Assembly: GCF_030816915.1 (NCBI RefSeq)
Contig: NZ_JAUSYN010000002.1
Span: forward strand, 2,121,501 to 2,185,500
DNA from: Streptomyces sp. B3I8
Lineage (GTDB): Bacteria > Actinomycetota > Actinomycetes > Streptomycetales > Streptomycetaceae
Direction: 5' to 3'
DNA: 64,000 nt
Below the pieces are notes generated by a model. That model did no database searches and had not been told where the DNA came from. It saw nothing but the letters and a program-made list of their open reading frames with translations. The translations under genes and the position numbers were made by a program. This document shows positions 51,306 to 62,862 of this stretch, one piece after another. How positions within the stretch are numbered: position 1 is the first letter of the stretch; every line of letters begins with the position of its first letter.

Positions 51306-53962
51306 CGTTGGGCTCCTTCCAGGAACGGGGTCTCCCCTGCTCGAGCGGGACCGAGGGCTCGGGGACGGGTGCCGATGGTCAGCAGGGGCAGGTCGGGCTT
51401 GATCTGGCCGCGCTCGGGGACGAAGGCGACGACCGGGTCGGGGGTGTCGGGGGCGTTGACGAAGGACACGAACCGGGCGAGTTTCTCCGGGTCGTTGACG
51501 GTGTCGGCCCACTCGTCGCGGTAGTGCGCGACGTGGGCCGCCATCAGGGACTCCAGCTCCGCGCAGATCCCGAGCGAGTCGTGCACGACGACGTCCCGCA
51601 CGTGGTCCAGGCCGCCGGGCAGCCGCTCCAGCCAGACGCTGGTGCGCTCCAGCCGGTCGGCGGTGCGGATGTAGAACATCAGGAACCGGTCGACGAGGCG
51701 GACCAGTTCGGCGTCCGAGAGGTCCTGGGCGAGCAGGTCGGCGTGGCGCGGGGTGGCGCCGCCGTTGCCGCCGACGTACAGGTTCCAGCCGTTGGCGGTG
51801 GCGATGACGCCGAAGTCCTTGGACTGGGCCTCGGCGCACTCGCGGGCACAGCCGGAGACGGCGGACTTCAGCTTGTGCGGCGAGCGCAGGCCCCGGTAGC
51901 GCAGTTCCAGGTCGATCGCCATGCGGACGGAGTCCTGGACGCCGTAGCGGCACCAGGTCTGCCCCACGCACGACTTCACCGTGCGCAGCGACTTGCCGTA
52001 CGCGTGTCCGGATTCGAAGCCGGCGTCGACCAGACGGGTCCAGATCAGCGGGAGCTGTTCGACGCGGGCACCGAACATGTCGATGCGCTGGCCGCCGGTG
52101 ATCTTGGTGTAGAGGCCGAAGTCGCGGGCGATCTCGCCGATCACGATGAGCTTCTCGGGGGTGATCTCACCGCCGGGGATGCGCGGGACGACCGAGTACG
52201 AGCCGTTCTTCTGCAGGTTGGCGAGGAAGTGGTCGTTGGTCTCCTGGAGTGCCGCCTGCTCACCGTCGAGGATGTGGCCGCTGGCGCCGATCGCGGGGGC
52301 GAGGGAGGCGATGATCGAGGCGACGGCGGGCTTGCAGATGTCGCAGCCGTCGCCGCCGCGGGCCTCCTCGCGGCCGTGGCCGTCCAGCAGGTCCTGGTAG
52401 GAGTCGACGCGCAGGGCGAGGACCGTCTCGTACAGCTCCTCGCGGGTCTGCGCGAAGCAGCCGCACAGGCCCTTGTCGACCTCGACGCCGCTCGCCTCCA
52501 GCTCTGCCTCCACGAGCTGTCCCAGTACCTTGACGCAACTGCCGCAGCCGGTGCCGGCCCTGGTGCACTTCTTCACCTCGGGCACGGAGGTGCAGTGGTG
52601 CTCGGTCACGGCGCCCCGGATGGTGCCCTTGGTGACGTTGTGGCAGGAGCAGATGACGGCGTCGTCGGGCAGCGCGGAGGGGCCGAGCTGCGCGGGGGCG
52701 CCGGCGCCGGCGGGCAGGACGAGGGACTCGGGGGCGAGCGGGGGCACCGAGCCGGTCAGTGCGCGCAGGGTGCCGTAGGCGTCGGCGTCGCCGACGAGGA
52801 TGCCGCCGAGGAGGGTGCCGTCGCGGCCGATGACGAGCTTCTTGTAGAGGCCGGCGCGGGAGTCGGAGTAGACGACGTCGAGGCAGTCCTCGGTGGTGCC
52901 GTGCGCGTCGCCGAAGGAGGCGACGTCGACGCCGAGCAGTTTGAGCTTGGTGGAGAGGTCGGCGCCGGTGAACGCGCGCTGTCCGTCCTCGTCGGCGGCG
53001 AGGGCGGCGGTGGCCGCGATGGCGGCGGCGGCCGTCTCGGCCTGCTCGTAGCCGGGCGCCACCAGCCCGTACACCCGCCCGTCGGCCGCGAGCGCGCATT
53101 CGCCGATGGCGAAGACGTGCGGGTCGGCGACGGTGCGGCACCGCTCGTCGACGCTGATGCCGCCGCGTTCGCCGACGGTCAGTCCGCAGTCGCGGGCGAG
53201 CTGGTCGCGGGGGCGCACGCCGGCGCTGAACACGACGAGGTCGGTGGCGAGTGCGGAGCCGTCGGACAGCTTCATGCCGGTGACGGCGCCCGCGTCGTCG
53301 GCGGTGATCTCCTGGGTGCCGACGCCCGTATGGACGGCGAGCCCCATCTCCTCGATGGTGCGCAGCAGGGCGGCGCCGCCGCCGTCGTCGACCTGGACGG
53401 GCATCAGGCGGGGCGCGAACTCCACGATGTGGGTGTCCAGGCCGAGCCCCTTGAGCGCGCCGGCCGCCTCCAGGCCGAGCAGCCCGCCGCCGACGACGGC
53501 GCCGGTGGTGGCGCGCCGCTTCGCGTACTCCTCGATGGCGAGCAGGTCCTCGATCGTCCGGTAGACGAAGCAGCCCTCGGCGTCCTTGCCGGGCACCGGC
53601 GGGACGAAGGGGTAGGAGCCGGTGGCCAGGACGAGGGTGTCGTAGGCGACGGTCAGCCCGGAGCGGGCGGTGACGGTGCGGGCCTCGCGGTCGACGCTCT
53701 CGGCCGGGTCGCCGAGGTGCAGTTCGATGCCGTGGCCGGCGAGGAACGCGGGGTCGGTGAGGGACAGTTCCTCGGGGGTGCGGCCGTCGAAGTAGGAGGT
53801 GAGCCGGACGCGGTCGTAGGCGGGGCGGGGTTCCTCGCAGAGGACGACCACGCGGTGCGTGGCGGTGAGCCCGCGCTCGGCGAGCGCCTCCAGGAAGCGC
53901 TGGCCGACCATGCCGTGGCCCACGAGCACGATCGTGGGGCCGGCCCCGGGGGTGGTGGTCAT
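51302..53962 (-). CDS. nirB: NADH-dependent nitrite reductase large subunit
   Basis: This 886-residue cytosolic enzyme moves six electrons from NADH to nitrite, giving ammonium. It has FAD and NAD(P) Rossmann motifs near the N-terminus (V-L-V-G-H-G-M-V-G-Q and V-V-G-G-G-L-L-G-L-E), a BFD-like [2Fe-2S] region (C-S-C-H-N-V-T-K and G-C-G-S-C-V), and the siroheme/[4Fe-4S] core with cysteines in S-C-V-G-Q-T-W-C and S-G-C-A-R-E-C. It overlaps the FAD reductase gene by one base and nirD by ATGA. A GlnR-type operator upstream of the operon suggests induction by nitrogen limitation. Confidence 0.96.
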   Translation of the reverse strand: MTTTPGAGPTIVLVGHGMVGQRFLEALAERGLTATHRVVVLCEEPRPAYDRVRLTSYFDGRTPEELSLTDPAFLAGHGIELHLGDPAESVDREARTVTARSGLTVAYDTLVLATGSYPFVPPVPGKDAEGCFVYRTIEDLLAIEEYAKRRATTGAVVGGGLLGLEAAGALKGLGLDTHIVEFAPRLMPVQVDDGGGAALLRTIEEMGLAVHTGVGTQEITADDAGAVTGMKLSDGSALATDLVVFSAGVRPRDQLARDCGLTVGERGGISVDERCRTVADPHVFAIGECALAADGRVYGLVAPGYEQAETAAAAIAATAALAADEDGQRAFTGADLSTKLKLLGVDVASFGDAHGTTEDCLDVVYSDSRAGLYKKLVIGRDGTLLGGILVGDADAYGTLRALTGSVPPLAPESLVLPAGAGAPAQLGPSALPDDAVICSCHNVTKGTIRGAVTEHHCTSVPEVKKCTRAGTGCGSCVKVLGQLVEAELEASGVEVDKGLCGCFAQTREELYETVLALRVDSYQDLLDGHGREEARGGDGCDICKPAVASIIASLAPAIGASGHILDGEQAALQETNDHFLANLQKNGSYSVVPRIPGGEITPEKLIVIGEIARDFGLYTKITGGQRIDMFGARVEQLPLIWTRLVDAGFESGHAYGKSLRTVKSCVGQTWCRYGVQDSVRMAIDLELRYRGLRSPHKLKSAVSGCARECAEAQSKDFGVIATANGWNLYVGGNGGATPRHADLLAQDLSDAELVRLVDRFLMFYIRTADRLERTSVWLERLPGGLDHVRDVVVHDSLGICAELESLMAAHVAHYRDEWADTVNDPEKLARFVSFVNAPDTPDPVVAFVPERGQIKPDLPLLTIGTRPRALGPARAGETPFLEGAQR

Positions 53963-55236
53963 CAGGAGCCTCCGTCGTTGGTGAGCAGGTGGAGCAGGGG
54001 GCCGCCGTCGGGGAGCGGCTCCGCCGCCTCCCAGGCGCGGGCGAGGGCGCCGACGGTGCCGAGTTCGCCGACGAGGACCCCGCCGACGACGCGGTCCTCG
54101 CGGACGACGACCTTGCGGTAGGTGCCGCGGGTGGCGTCGGCGAGCTGCACGACGTCGTCACCGGGGCGGGTTTCGGGGTCGCCGAAGGCGGCGAGGTCGA
54201 GAAAACCGCGGGGGCCGGCGTCGGCGTCGGTGTCGGCAGGGGTGCCGCCCCCGCCAGGAAAACCGCCTCCGGTCAGGGTGAGCCGGGTGAGCGCCCTGGT
54301 CCCCGTGTAGCGGGCGGCCGCGTCGCCGTCCGCGAGCAGGGTGGCCAGTACGCCGGCCTGTTCGAGTGCGGGTGCGGCCAGGCCGTAGACCGTCCCGTCG
54401 TGCTGGGCACAGTCGCCGATCGCACGGATGTACGGGTCCGAGGTGCGCAGCTCGTCGTCGACGAGGACGCCCGTACGGACGGCGAGCCCGGCCTCCTCGG
54501 CGAGCCCGGTGCGCGGACGGACCCCGCAGGCCAGGACGACGAGGTCGGTGTCGAGGCGGTAGCCGTCGGCCAGTTCCACCGACCGGACCGCACCGCCGGC
54601 GCAGCGTACGTCGCGCACCCGGGTCTCGGTGTGGACCTCCACCCCGAGCCCGGTCAGATGGCGTCGGACCAGCCCGGAGGAGACCGGGTCGAGCTGGCGT
54701 TCCATCAGCCGCTCGGACTGCTGGGCGAGCACGACCTGCGCACCGCGCGCGGCCAGCGCACGGGCGGCGGAGACCCCGAGCAGTCCCCCGCCGACGACGA
54801 CGGCGCGCGCGCCGGGCCGTACGGCACGGGCGAGCCCGAGGCAATCGTCCATGGTGCGGAACGCGTGCACGCCCTCGGGCAGCCGGCGGTCCGCGCCGAA
54901 CAGCCCGCGCAGGGGCGGCAGTACGGGGTTGGAGCCGGTGGCGAGAACGAGGGTGCCGTACCCGATCTCCGTCCCGTCCGCACACCGCACGCGCCGCGCG
55001 GCACGGTCGATACCGGTGACCCGTGCGCGCACCGGTTCGGTGGCGGTCCCGGGGAGGGCGATCACCTCGGGCGCGTACCGCCCGGCCAGCACCTCGGCGA
55101 GCAGCACCCTGTTGTACGGAGGGTGTTCCTCCTCCCCCACGACCAGCGCGGGCACACCGAGCTCACCGAGCCGCCGGGCGAGCGCGACACCCGCGATCCC
55201 GGCCCCGATCACCACCACGTGCGCATCCGAGGTCAT
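53962..55236 (-). CDS. FAD/NAD(P)-dependent oxidoreductase of the nitrite operon
   Basis: A 424-residue flavoprotein with two nucleotide loops: V-V-I-G-A-G-I-A-G-V at 8-17 and V-V-V-G-G-G-L-L-G-V near 145, plus R-A-I-G-D-C-A-Q-H near 265. It resembles the N-terminal part of NirB and the NasB-type electron-transfer subunit of nitrate reductase. It is the first gene of the nirB operon (one-base overlap), so it probably gives electrons from NAD(P)H to NasA or to NirB. It has no Fe-S motif of its own, so a partner carrier would be needed. Confidence 0.88.
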   Translation of the reverse strand: MTSDAHVVVIGAGIAGVALARRLGELGVPALVVGEEEHPPYNRVLLAEVLAGRYAPEVIALPGTATEPVRARVTGIDRAARRVRCADGTEIGYGTLVLATGSNPVLPPLRGLFGADRRLPEGVHAFRTMDDCLGLARAVRPGARAVVVGGGLLGVSAARALAARGAQVVLAQQSERLMERQLDPVSSGLVRRHLTGLGVEVHTETRVRDVRCAGGAVRSVELADGYRLDTDLVVLACGVRPRTGLAEEAGLAVRTGVLVDDELRTSDPYIRAIGDCAQHDGTVYGLAAPALEQAGVLATLLADGDAAARYTGTRALTRLTLTGGGFPGGGGTPADTDADAGPRGFLDLAAFGDPETRPGDDVVQLADATRGTYRKVVVREDRVVGGVLVGELGTVGALARAWEAAEPLPDGGPLLHLLTNDGGS

Positions 55237-55259
55237 GCCCAGGAGCCTGCGCCGCGGGT

Positions 55260-55297
55260 GTTACCCGACCGCATCCCCTCTGTTTCCCCGGAGGAAC
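55260..55297 (-). promoter_or_regulatory. Candidate GlnR box upstream of the nirB operon
   Basis: Reading the minus strand, pentamers GTTCC, GAAAC, GATGC and GTAAC are spaced by exactly 6 bp (11-nt period). GAAAC fits GlnR exactly and GTTCC and GTAAC at four positions; GATGC is weaker. The site ends 24 bp before the operon start codon. Confidence 0.6.
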
Positions 55298-55399
55298 GCT
55301 GCCCTCAGTGGGGGCGGGAGGTGGGTGTGAGGAGGTTGCTCACACGGACGGGGCGGGCGTGAGGGGGCGTTCACACAGGCGGGGCCGCCGAAGAACTCC

Positions 55400-55528
55400 G
55401 GCCGCCCGCCACTCGTCGAGGTTCTCCCGTCCCATGAGGTGCGGATCGCCGCGGTACCAGGAATCCGGGTCGGCGGTGATGACGCGTTCGGGAATGTCCG
55501 GCCGGGCGAAGAACAACCAGTGCCACCA
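55400..55528 (-). pseudogene. Haloacetate dehalogenase-like fragment
   Basis: About 43 residues resemble the cap region of fluoroacetate/haloacetate dehalogenases: H-W-L-F-F-A-R-P-D-I-P-E-R-V-I, A-D-P-D-S-W-Y-R-G-D and M-G-R-E-N-L-D-E-W-R. Intact enzymes have about 290 residues; the nucleophile Asp and final His parts are missing. Beyond it the frame shows no similarity. It lies in a 412-bp gap between the nitrite operon and the AraC gene; the remainder of the gap holds nothing I recognise. Likely relic of a deletion. Confidence 0.62.
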
Positions 55529-55648
55529 CACCCCCGTCCCCCTCCACCCCACCGGCCCTCTGCCGGCCGGACCCGGCGTCGCGGGTGCCCGGCGGGCGGC
55601 GGCGCATGCGCGGCCGGCCGGGCCGGGTCCGCCGCCGATGCCCGCGGG

Positions 55649-56584
55649 TCACGACGACACCCCCCGCAGCCGCTGCCGGTACCGCAGGGGTGCCTCGCCG
55701 ACCTCGCGTTTGAAGGCGGTGCTGAAGGCGCTCTCCGAGGTGTAGCCCAGTTGTGCGGCGAGGGCGCCGATGCGGACGTCGTCGTCGCGCAGGGCCCGTC
55801 GGGCGAGCAGCATGCGCCAGGTGTTGAGGTAGGTCAGCGGGGGGACACCGGCCGCGGCGCGGAAGCGTACGGCGAACGAGGTGCGGGACATCGCCGCCGC
55901 GCGGGCCAGTTCCGCGAGGCCCCAGGGGCGTCCGGGGTCGCCGTGCATGAGGGTCAGCGCGGGACGCAGCCGGTCGTCGGTGAGCGCGCGCAGCCATCCC
56001 GGTGGCGGCTCGGCACGGTCGAGGTAGGCCCGGAGCACCTCCAGGAGCAGGAGCTGGGCGTGCTGGCGTACGGCGAAGGCGGCGCCCGGCCGGTCGTCCG
56101 TGACCTCCTCGACCAGCCGGTCGACGCAGGCCCGCAGGGTGGGCGCGGCTGCGTCGGACGCCCGGACGAGCGCCACGGGCGGCAGCGACTGCGTCAGCAG
56201 CGCCGCACCGGCCGGGTTGAGGTCGACGCGGCCGCCGAGGACGACGTCGTCGACGGCGAAGTCACCGCCGTTGACGCGCAGGGCGTACTCGTCCGGCTCG
56301 GGCGTGAACTCCACGGGCGGGCCATCACCGATCCCGCCGGTCCCGCCCTCGGCGCGCAGCCACGAGCGGCCGGTGAGGACCGCGACGTCGCCGGACTCCA
56401 GTGCGACGGGCTCGTCGAGCCCGTCGGTCGACAGCCGGCACCGCCCGCGCACCATCACCGTCAGTTTCAGCGGGCTCCTGACGGCGCCCTGCGTGACCCA
56501 GCGCCCGCGCACCGCGAACGCGCCGGAGAGCTGGCCGCGCACCTCGACGAGATCGAACACCTCTGACAAATGATCGATGACCAC
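55649..56584 (-). CDS. AraC-family regulator with cupin sensor
   Basis: A 311-residue regulator: N-terminal cupin_6-like sensor (residues 1-190; V-R-G-R-C-R-L-S-T-D-G near 50), then an AraC DNA-binding domain with two helix-turn-helix motifs (L-A-E-L-A-R-A-A-A-M-S-R-T-S-F-A-V-R-F near 225 and I-G-A-L-A-A-Q-L-G-Y-T-S-E-S-A-F-S-T-A-F near 270). The GTG at 56584 gives the normal family start V-V-I-D-H-L-S; the frame extends to 56659 without similarity. It diverges from an SDR gene 73 bp away, its probable target. Confidence 0.9.
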   Translation of the reverse strand: MVIDHLSEVFDLVEVRGQLSGAFAVRGRWVTQGAVRSPLKLTVMVRGRCRLSTDGLDEPVALESGDVAVLTGRSWLRAEGGTGGIGDGPPVEFTPEPDEYALRVNGGDFAVDDVVLGGRVDLNPAGAALLTQSLPPVALVRASDAAAPTLRACVDRLVEEVTDDRPGAAFAVRQHAQLLLLEVLRAYLDRAEPPPGWLRALTDDRLRPALTLMHGDPGRPWGLAELARAAAMSRTSFAVRFRAAAGVPPLTYLNTWRMLLARRALRDDDVRIGALAAQLGYTSESAFSTAFKREVGEAPLRYRQRLRGVSS

Positions 56585-56657
56585 GCTCGAACTCTCGCGA
56601 AGAAAATCCGTCCCGTCAAGCATTCTCAGTTCGAGGAAGCGGGCACAGGCTGGTGCC

Positions 56658-57665
56658 ATGACACATCACCTGGAAAACCAGCAGCCGCTCGGCTCGGGCT
56701 TCACCGCGTTCTCCACCGCCGCCGAGGTCCTCACCGGCGTCGACCTCACGGACAGGAACATCGTCCTCACCGGAGGGCACAGCGGGCTCGGCCTGGCGAG
56801 CACCGAGGCGCTCGTCAAAGCCGGCGCCTCCGTCACCGTGGCGGCCCGCGACACCGACGCGGCGGCCGCCGCCCTGGCGGGCATCGACGGCGTCCGGGTC
56901 GAGCGGCTGGACCTGCTCGACCCGGAGTCGATCGACGCCTTCGCGGCCCGCTGGACGCACTCCGGCCGACCGCTGCACGTCCTGATCAACAACGCGGCCG
57001 CCACCCACCGGCAGCGCGTCCTGGACGCGCGCGGCTACGAGACCACCTTCGCCACCGCCTTCCTCGGCCACTTCCAGCTCACCCTCGGCCTGCTGCCCGC
57101 CCTGCGCGCGGCCCACGGCGCCCGCGTCGTCAACGTGGCCTCCGGCAGCCACCGCCTCAGCGACATCCGCTGGGACGACCTCCACTTCGCCCACGGCTAC
57201 GACAGCGACCTCGCCTACGGCCAGTCGAAGACCGCACTCATCCTCTTCGCGGGCGAACTGGACCGCCGCTGGGCCGCCGACGGCATCCGCGGCTACAGCC
57301 TGCACCCGGGCATCTCCGTGATCACGTCCCTGCGCAGGGCGTCCACCTCGCTCTACGCCCCCGCGGAGCTGCGCGCCATGGGCCTGATCGGCGAGGACGA
57401 CGAGCCGGTCCTGGACCCCGAGCGCGAGAAGAAGACCCCGGAACAGGCCGCCGCCACCATCGCGTTCGCGGCGGCGAGCCCGCTGCTCGACGGCATCGGC
57501 GGCGTCTACCTCAAGAACAGCGACGTCGCCCGCGTCGACGCCCGCCCCCTCACCCCGGAGATGCTCGCCGTCGGCGACGTCACCTCCGACCTGGCCCCGC
57601 ACGCCGCCGACCCCGCCTCGGCACACCGCCTCTGGGACCTCGCGGAACGCCTCCTGACGAAGTGA
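56658..57665 (+). CDS. SDR-family oxidoreductase (extended/retinol-dehydrogenase-like)
   Basis: A 335-residue short-chain dehydrogenase. NAD(P) motif T-G-G-H-S-G-L-G-L near 40, D-L-L-D near 85, N-N-A-A near 113, Ser in N-V-A-S-G-S and catalytic Tyr-x-x-x-Lys in Y-G-Q-S-K near 193-197. The Tyr-Gln-Ser-Lys arrangement matches the retinol-dehydrogenase/WWOX-like group. It diverges from the cupin-AraC gene, probably its regulator. Substrate unknown; detoxifying aldehydes or ketones is typical. Confidence 0.9.
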   Translation: MTHHLENQQPLGSGFTAFSTAAEVLTGVDLTDRNIVLTGGHSGLGLASTEALVKAGASVTVAARDTDAAAAALAGIDGVRVERLDLLDPESIDAFAARWTHSGRPLHVLINNAAATHRQRVLDARGYETTFATAFLGHFQLTLGLLPALRAAHGARVVNVASGSHRLSDIRWDDLHFAHGYDSDLAYGQSKTALILFAGELDRRWAADGIRGYSLHPGISVITSLRRASTSLYAPAELRAMGLIGEDDEPVLDPEREKKTPEQAAATIAFAAASPLLDGIGGVYLKNSDVARVDARPLTPEMLAVGDVTSDLAPHAADPASAHRLWDLAERLLTK

Positions 57666-57715
57666 CCCGGAGCGTGCCACCGGCTTCGCCCCGGGCCGCG
57701 CACCCCGTGCCCCGC

Positions 57716-58303
57716 TCAGCGGGAGCCGGGGGCGGACGCGGGGGCGGGGCCGGGGCCCGGCGGGAAGTCGGTGGCGGGGTCGGTGGCGTAGCGGCTCATC
57801 ACCGCGATGTTCGCCGCGGGGGACGGCAGCCGGCCGTCCTCCATCGCGTCCCGCATGTCCCGGAAGTACTGCACGTACAGATCGGGGGTGAAGGTGCTGA
57901 GCATGACGGCCGGCCGGTCGGTCACGTTGGCGAAGGTGTGCGGGGCTCCGGGCGGGACCATCACGAGTGTGCCCGCGGTCGCGTCGTGCCGGTCCTCCCC
58001 CACGGTGAACCGCACCGAGCCGGAGACGATGTAGAAGCCCTCGTCGTGCCGGGCGTGCCGGTGCTGCGGCGGTCCCGGTGTGTGCGGCGCGAGGACGGAC
58101 TCGGCGATTCCGAGGCGGTGGCCGGTGGTGCTGCCGTCCTCCAGGACGCGCATACGGGTGGTGCCCAGGAGGATCGTCTCGCCGTCGTCCGGGCCGACCA
58201 CCGACACGACTGGGTCGGCGGCCGGCTCATGGGTGCCCGTGCCTGTGCTCGTGCTGGTACTCGTGCTCGTGCTGGTACTCGTGCTCGTGGTGTTGTCGGT
58301 CAT
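57716..58303 (-). CDS. Cupin-domain protein
   Basis: A 195-residue single-domain cupin: H-R-H-A-R-H-D-E-G-F-Y-I-V-S-G near 80 and P-P-G-A-P-H-T-F-A-N near 120 provide the two cupin motifs with His, His, Glu and His metal ligands. Before it is an unusual head of about ten Thr-Ser dipeptides coded by an 18-bp DNA repeat. It diverges from a LysR gene, whose target it probably is. Enzyme (e.g. dioxygenase, isomerase) or sugar binding are both possible. Confidence 0.88.
   Translation of the reverse strand: MTDNTTSTSTSTSTSTSTSTGTGTHEPAADPVVSVVGPDDGETILLGTTRMRVLEDGSTTGHRLGIAESVLAPHTPGPPQHRHARHDEGFYIVSGSVRFTVGEDRHDATAGTLVMVPPGAPHTFANVTDRPAVMLSTFTPDLYVQYFRDMRDAMEDGRLPSPAANIAVMSRYATDPATDFPPGPGPAPASAPGSR
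58245..58290. repeat. 18-bp tandem repeat coding Ser-Thr
   Basis: An 18-bp unit (GTGCTCGTGCTGGTACTC on the plus strand) occurs at 58245-58262 and again at 58263-58280, followed by a partial unit. It codes the Thr-Ser run in the cupin's N-terminus and is prone to length change. Confidence 0.85.
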
Positions 58304-58383
58304 GCCACGATTCCACGGCGGGGACCCGGCTCCTGTCCAAGACCTGCCCCGCGACCCCGATACCGTACGGGTATCGTCGCAGC

Positions 58384-59235
58384 ATGGAGCTACGCACGCT
58401 GCGGTATTTCGTGGCGGTCGCCGAGGAACTGCATTTCGGCCGGGCCGCCGCCCGGCTGCACATGAGCCAGCCCCCGCTGAGCCGGGCGATCAGGCAACTG
58501 GAGGCGGAGACGGGCGCCCCGCTGTTCGACCGGTCGCCCGCCGGTGTCGGCCTGACCCCGGTCGGGGCGGTCCTGCTGGAGGAGGCGCGCGCCGTGCTCG
58601 ACCGGGCCGACCGGGCGCGCGTCCGCGTGGCCGCGGCGGCGGGCGCCGCGACCCTCACCGTCGGCTTCCTGGGCGACAGCGCCGACCCCGACGTCACCCG
58701 GCTGGCCCGCGCCTACCGCCGGCGCCACCCGCACGTCGAGATCCAGGTGCGCGAGACCGACCTGACCGATCCCACCTGCGGCCTGCACGGCGAGGCGGTC
58801 GACGTCGCCCTGACCCGCGCCCCGTTCGACGAGACCGGCCTGACCGTGCACGAGCTGCGGGCCGACCCGGTGGGCGCCCTGCTGCGCGCCGACGATCCGC
58901 TGGCGCGCCGGGACAGCCTGGCACCGGCCGAACTGGCCGACCGCCGCTGGTTCCGGTTCCCGGAGGGCACCGACCCGCTCTGGCAGGCGTACTGGAGCGC
59001 CGGGGAACCGCGCGAGGGTCCGGTGGTGCGCGCGGTCCAGGAGTGCCGGCAGGCGGTGCTGTGGAACGGCACGGTCGGCATGACCCTCCTCGGCCACGAC
59101 CCGGGAGAGGGGCTGACAGTGGTGCCGCTGACCGGCATGCCGCCGAGCCGTGCGGTGGTGGCGTGGCGGACGGGCGACACCAGCCCGCTGGTCCAGGCGT
59201 TCGTCCGGGCGGCGACCGTGGCCTATCGCGCGTGA
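58384..59235 (+). CDS. LysR-family transcriptional regulator
   Basis: The 283-residue protein begins M-E-L-R-T-L-R-Y-F-V-A-V-A-E-E-L-H-F-G-R-A-A, the classic LysR helix-turn-helix, followed by L-S-R-A-I-R-Q-L-E and a type 2 periplasmic-binding-like effector domain (residues 90-280). It diverges from the cupin gene 80 bp away; LysR proteins usually bind such gaps and activate the divergent gene with an inducer. Ligand unknown. Confidence 0.92.
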   Translation: MELRTLRYFVAVAEELHFGRAAARLHMSQPPLSRAIRQLEAETGAPLFDRSPAGVGLTPVGAVLLEEARAVLDRADRARVRVAAAAGAATLTVGFLGDSADPDVTRLARAYRRRHPHVEIQVRETDLTDPTCGLHGEAVDVALTRAPFDETGLTVHELRADPVGALLRADDPLARRDSLAPAELADRRWFRFPEGTDPLWQAYWSAGEPREGPVVRAVQECRQAVLWNGTVGMTLLGHDPGEGLTVVPLTGMPPSRAVVAWRTGDTSPLVQAFVRAATVAYRA

Positions 59236-59274
59236 CCCCGGCTGATTTCGACGGTTGGGCGTGGACGGAGGGGA

Positions 59275-59299
59275 CGGTACCCCCCGCACAGGGGTACCG
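59275..59299 (+). terminator. LysR gene terminator
   Basis: A perfect 9-bp stem (59275-59283 and 59291-59299) with a 7-base loop lies 39 bp after the LysR stop codon. Confidence 0.7.
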
Positions 59300-59402
59300 C
59301 CCCCTCCTGGTGCCCCGGTGGAGACCGCCGCCGCGCGGGTGAGGGGCGGTGCGCGGGGCGTGGCGGTTCCGGGGCGGACCGGGCCGGGTCGGGGACCCGG
59401 GG

Positions 59403-59498
59403 CCGGGGCCCGGCGGTTCGGTCAGGGAACCGCGGGGCCCCGGCGTGCGAGGGGTGGTCCGGGGCCCGGGTCGGTTCGGTCGGGGACCCGGGCCCCGG
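59403..59498. terminator. Twin hairpins after ppdK
   Basis: Two strong stem-loops stand in a row: 59403-59419 with 59427-59443 (one mismatch) and 59459-59472 with 59485-59498 (perfect 14 bp). They lie 15 bp beyond the ppdK stop and face the converging LysR gene. The two stems share GGGGCCCGG, so they may have arisen by duplication. Confidence 0.75.
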
Positions 59499-59512
59499 GG
59501 TTCGCGGGCGGG

Positions 59513-62254
<2,742 letters not shown>

Positions 62255-62862
62255 GGTCTCGACTCCTCGAGGACGCGGTGGCTGCCCTGACGGCCAGGAA
62301 CATACCCAGATCGAAGGTGCGTGGGTACGTCCACTCGCGCGTCGTGTGCCCGTAACCAGCCGTCCGCCGCTGGATCGAAAGTGGGTGCGGGAGCGAGCGG
62401 GGCGTGGAGGCGCGTTCACTCTTTGAAGGCGAGAGGGGCCGAGCGGGTGGTTACGCGCTCATACGAGCGCCACTCGGCCCGTATGGTTAAGGATCGTGAA
62501 TGATCGGGCATTGGCACTGAGTGCCACGCCTCCGAGAGTTACAGGCACTCATGATCCGCTCATCTGAGCGCAACCCCTATCAGGGGTGGCGAGAATCACG
62601 CCGTTCGAGCGGACCGGATTTCACCATGCGGACGCCGGGCGGATGCGGAACGGACGCCCGGCGGACGCCGGTCGGGTGCGGGGCGGGTGCGCCGTGCGGG
62701 GCGTACTGGAGAAGGGTTGACGAGGGGTTTGCCGGGTGTTTGCCGGGTACGGGGGCGCGGGCTTGAACGCGGGTCGACGGGGGCGCGTACGGGAGGACGG
62801 CGGGCGCGGCCTCCCCCGAGCGACCCGCCTCTCACCACGGCTGCGCACGGAAGGACCCGCGG
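62255..62862. other. Intergenic region between ppdK and the membrane protein gene
   Basis: This 608-bp divergent gap has no supported gene. It holds a 15-bp palindrome at 62512-62526 and presumably the promoters for both sides. Confidence 0.6.
62512..62526. promoter_or_regulatory. 15-bp palindrome TGGCACTGAGTGCCA
   Basis: The arms TGGCACT and AGTGCCA match perfectly around one base. A further half-site GGCACTC follows at 62543-62549. The arms resemble the CIRCE/HrcA half-site but lack its 9-bp spacer, so the binding protein is not identified. Confidence 0.5.
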
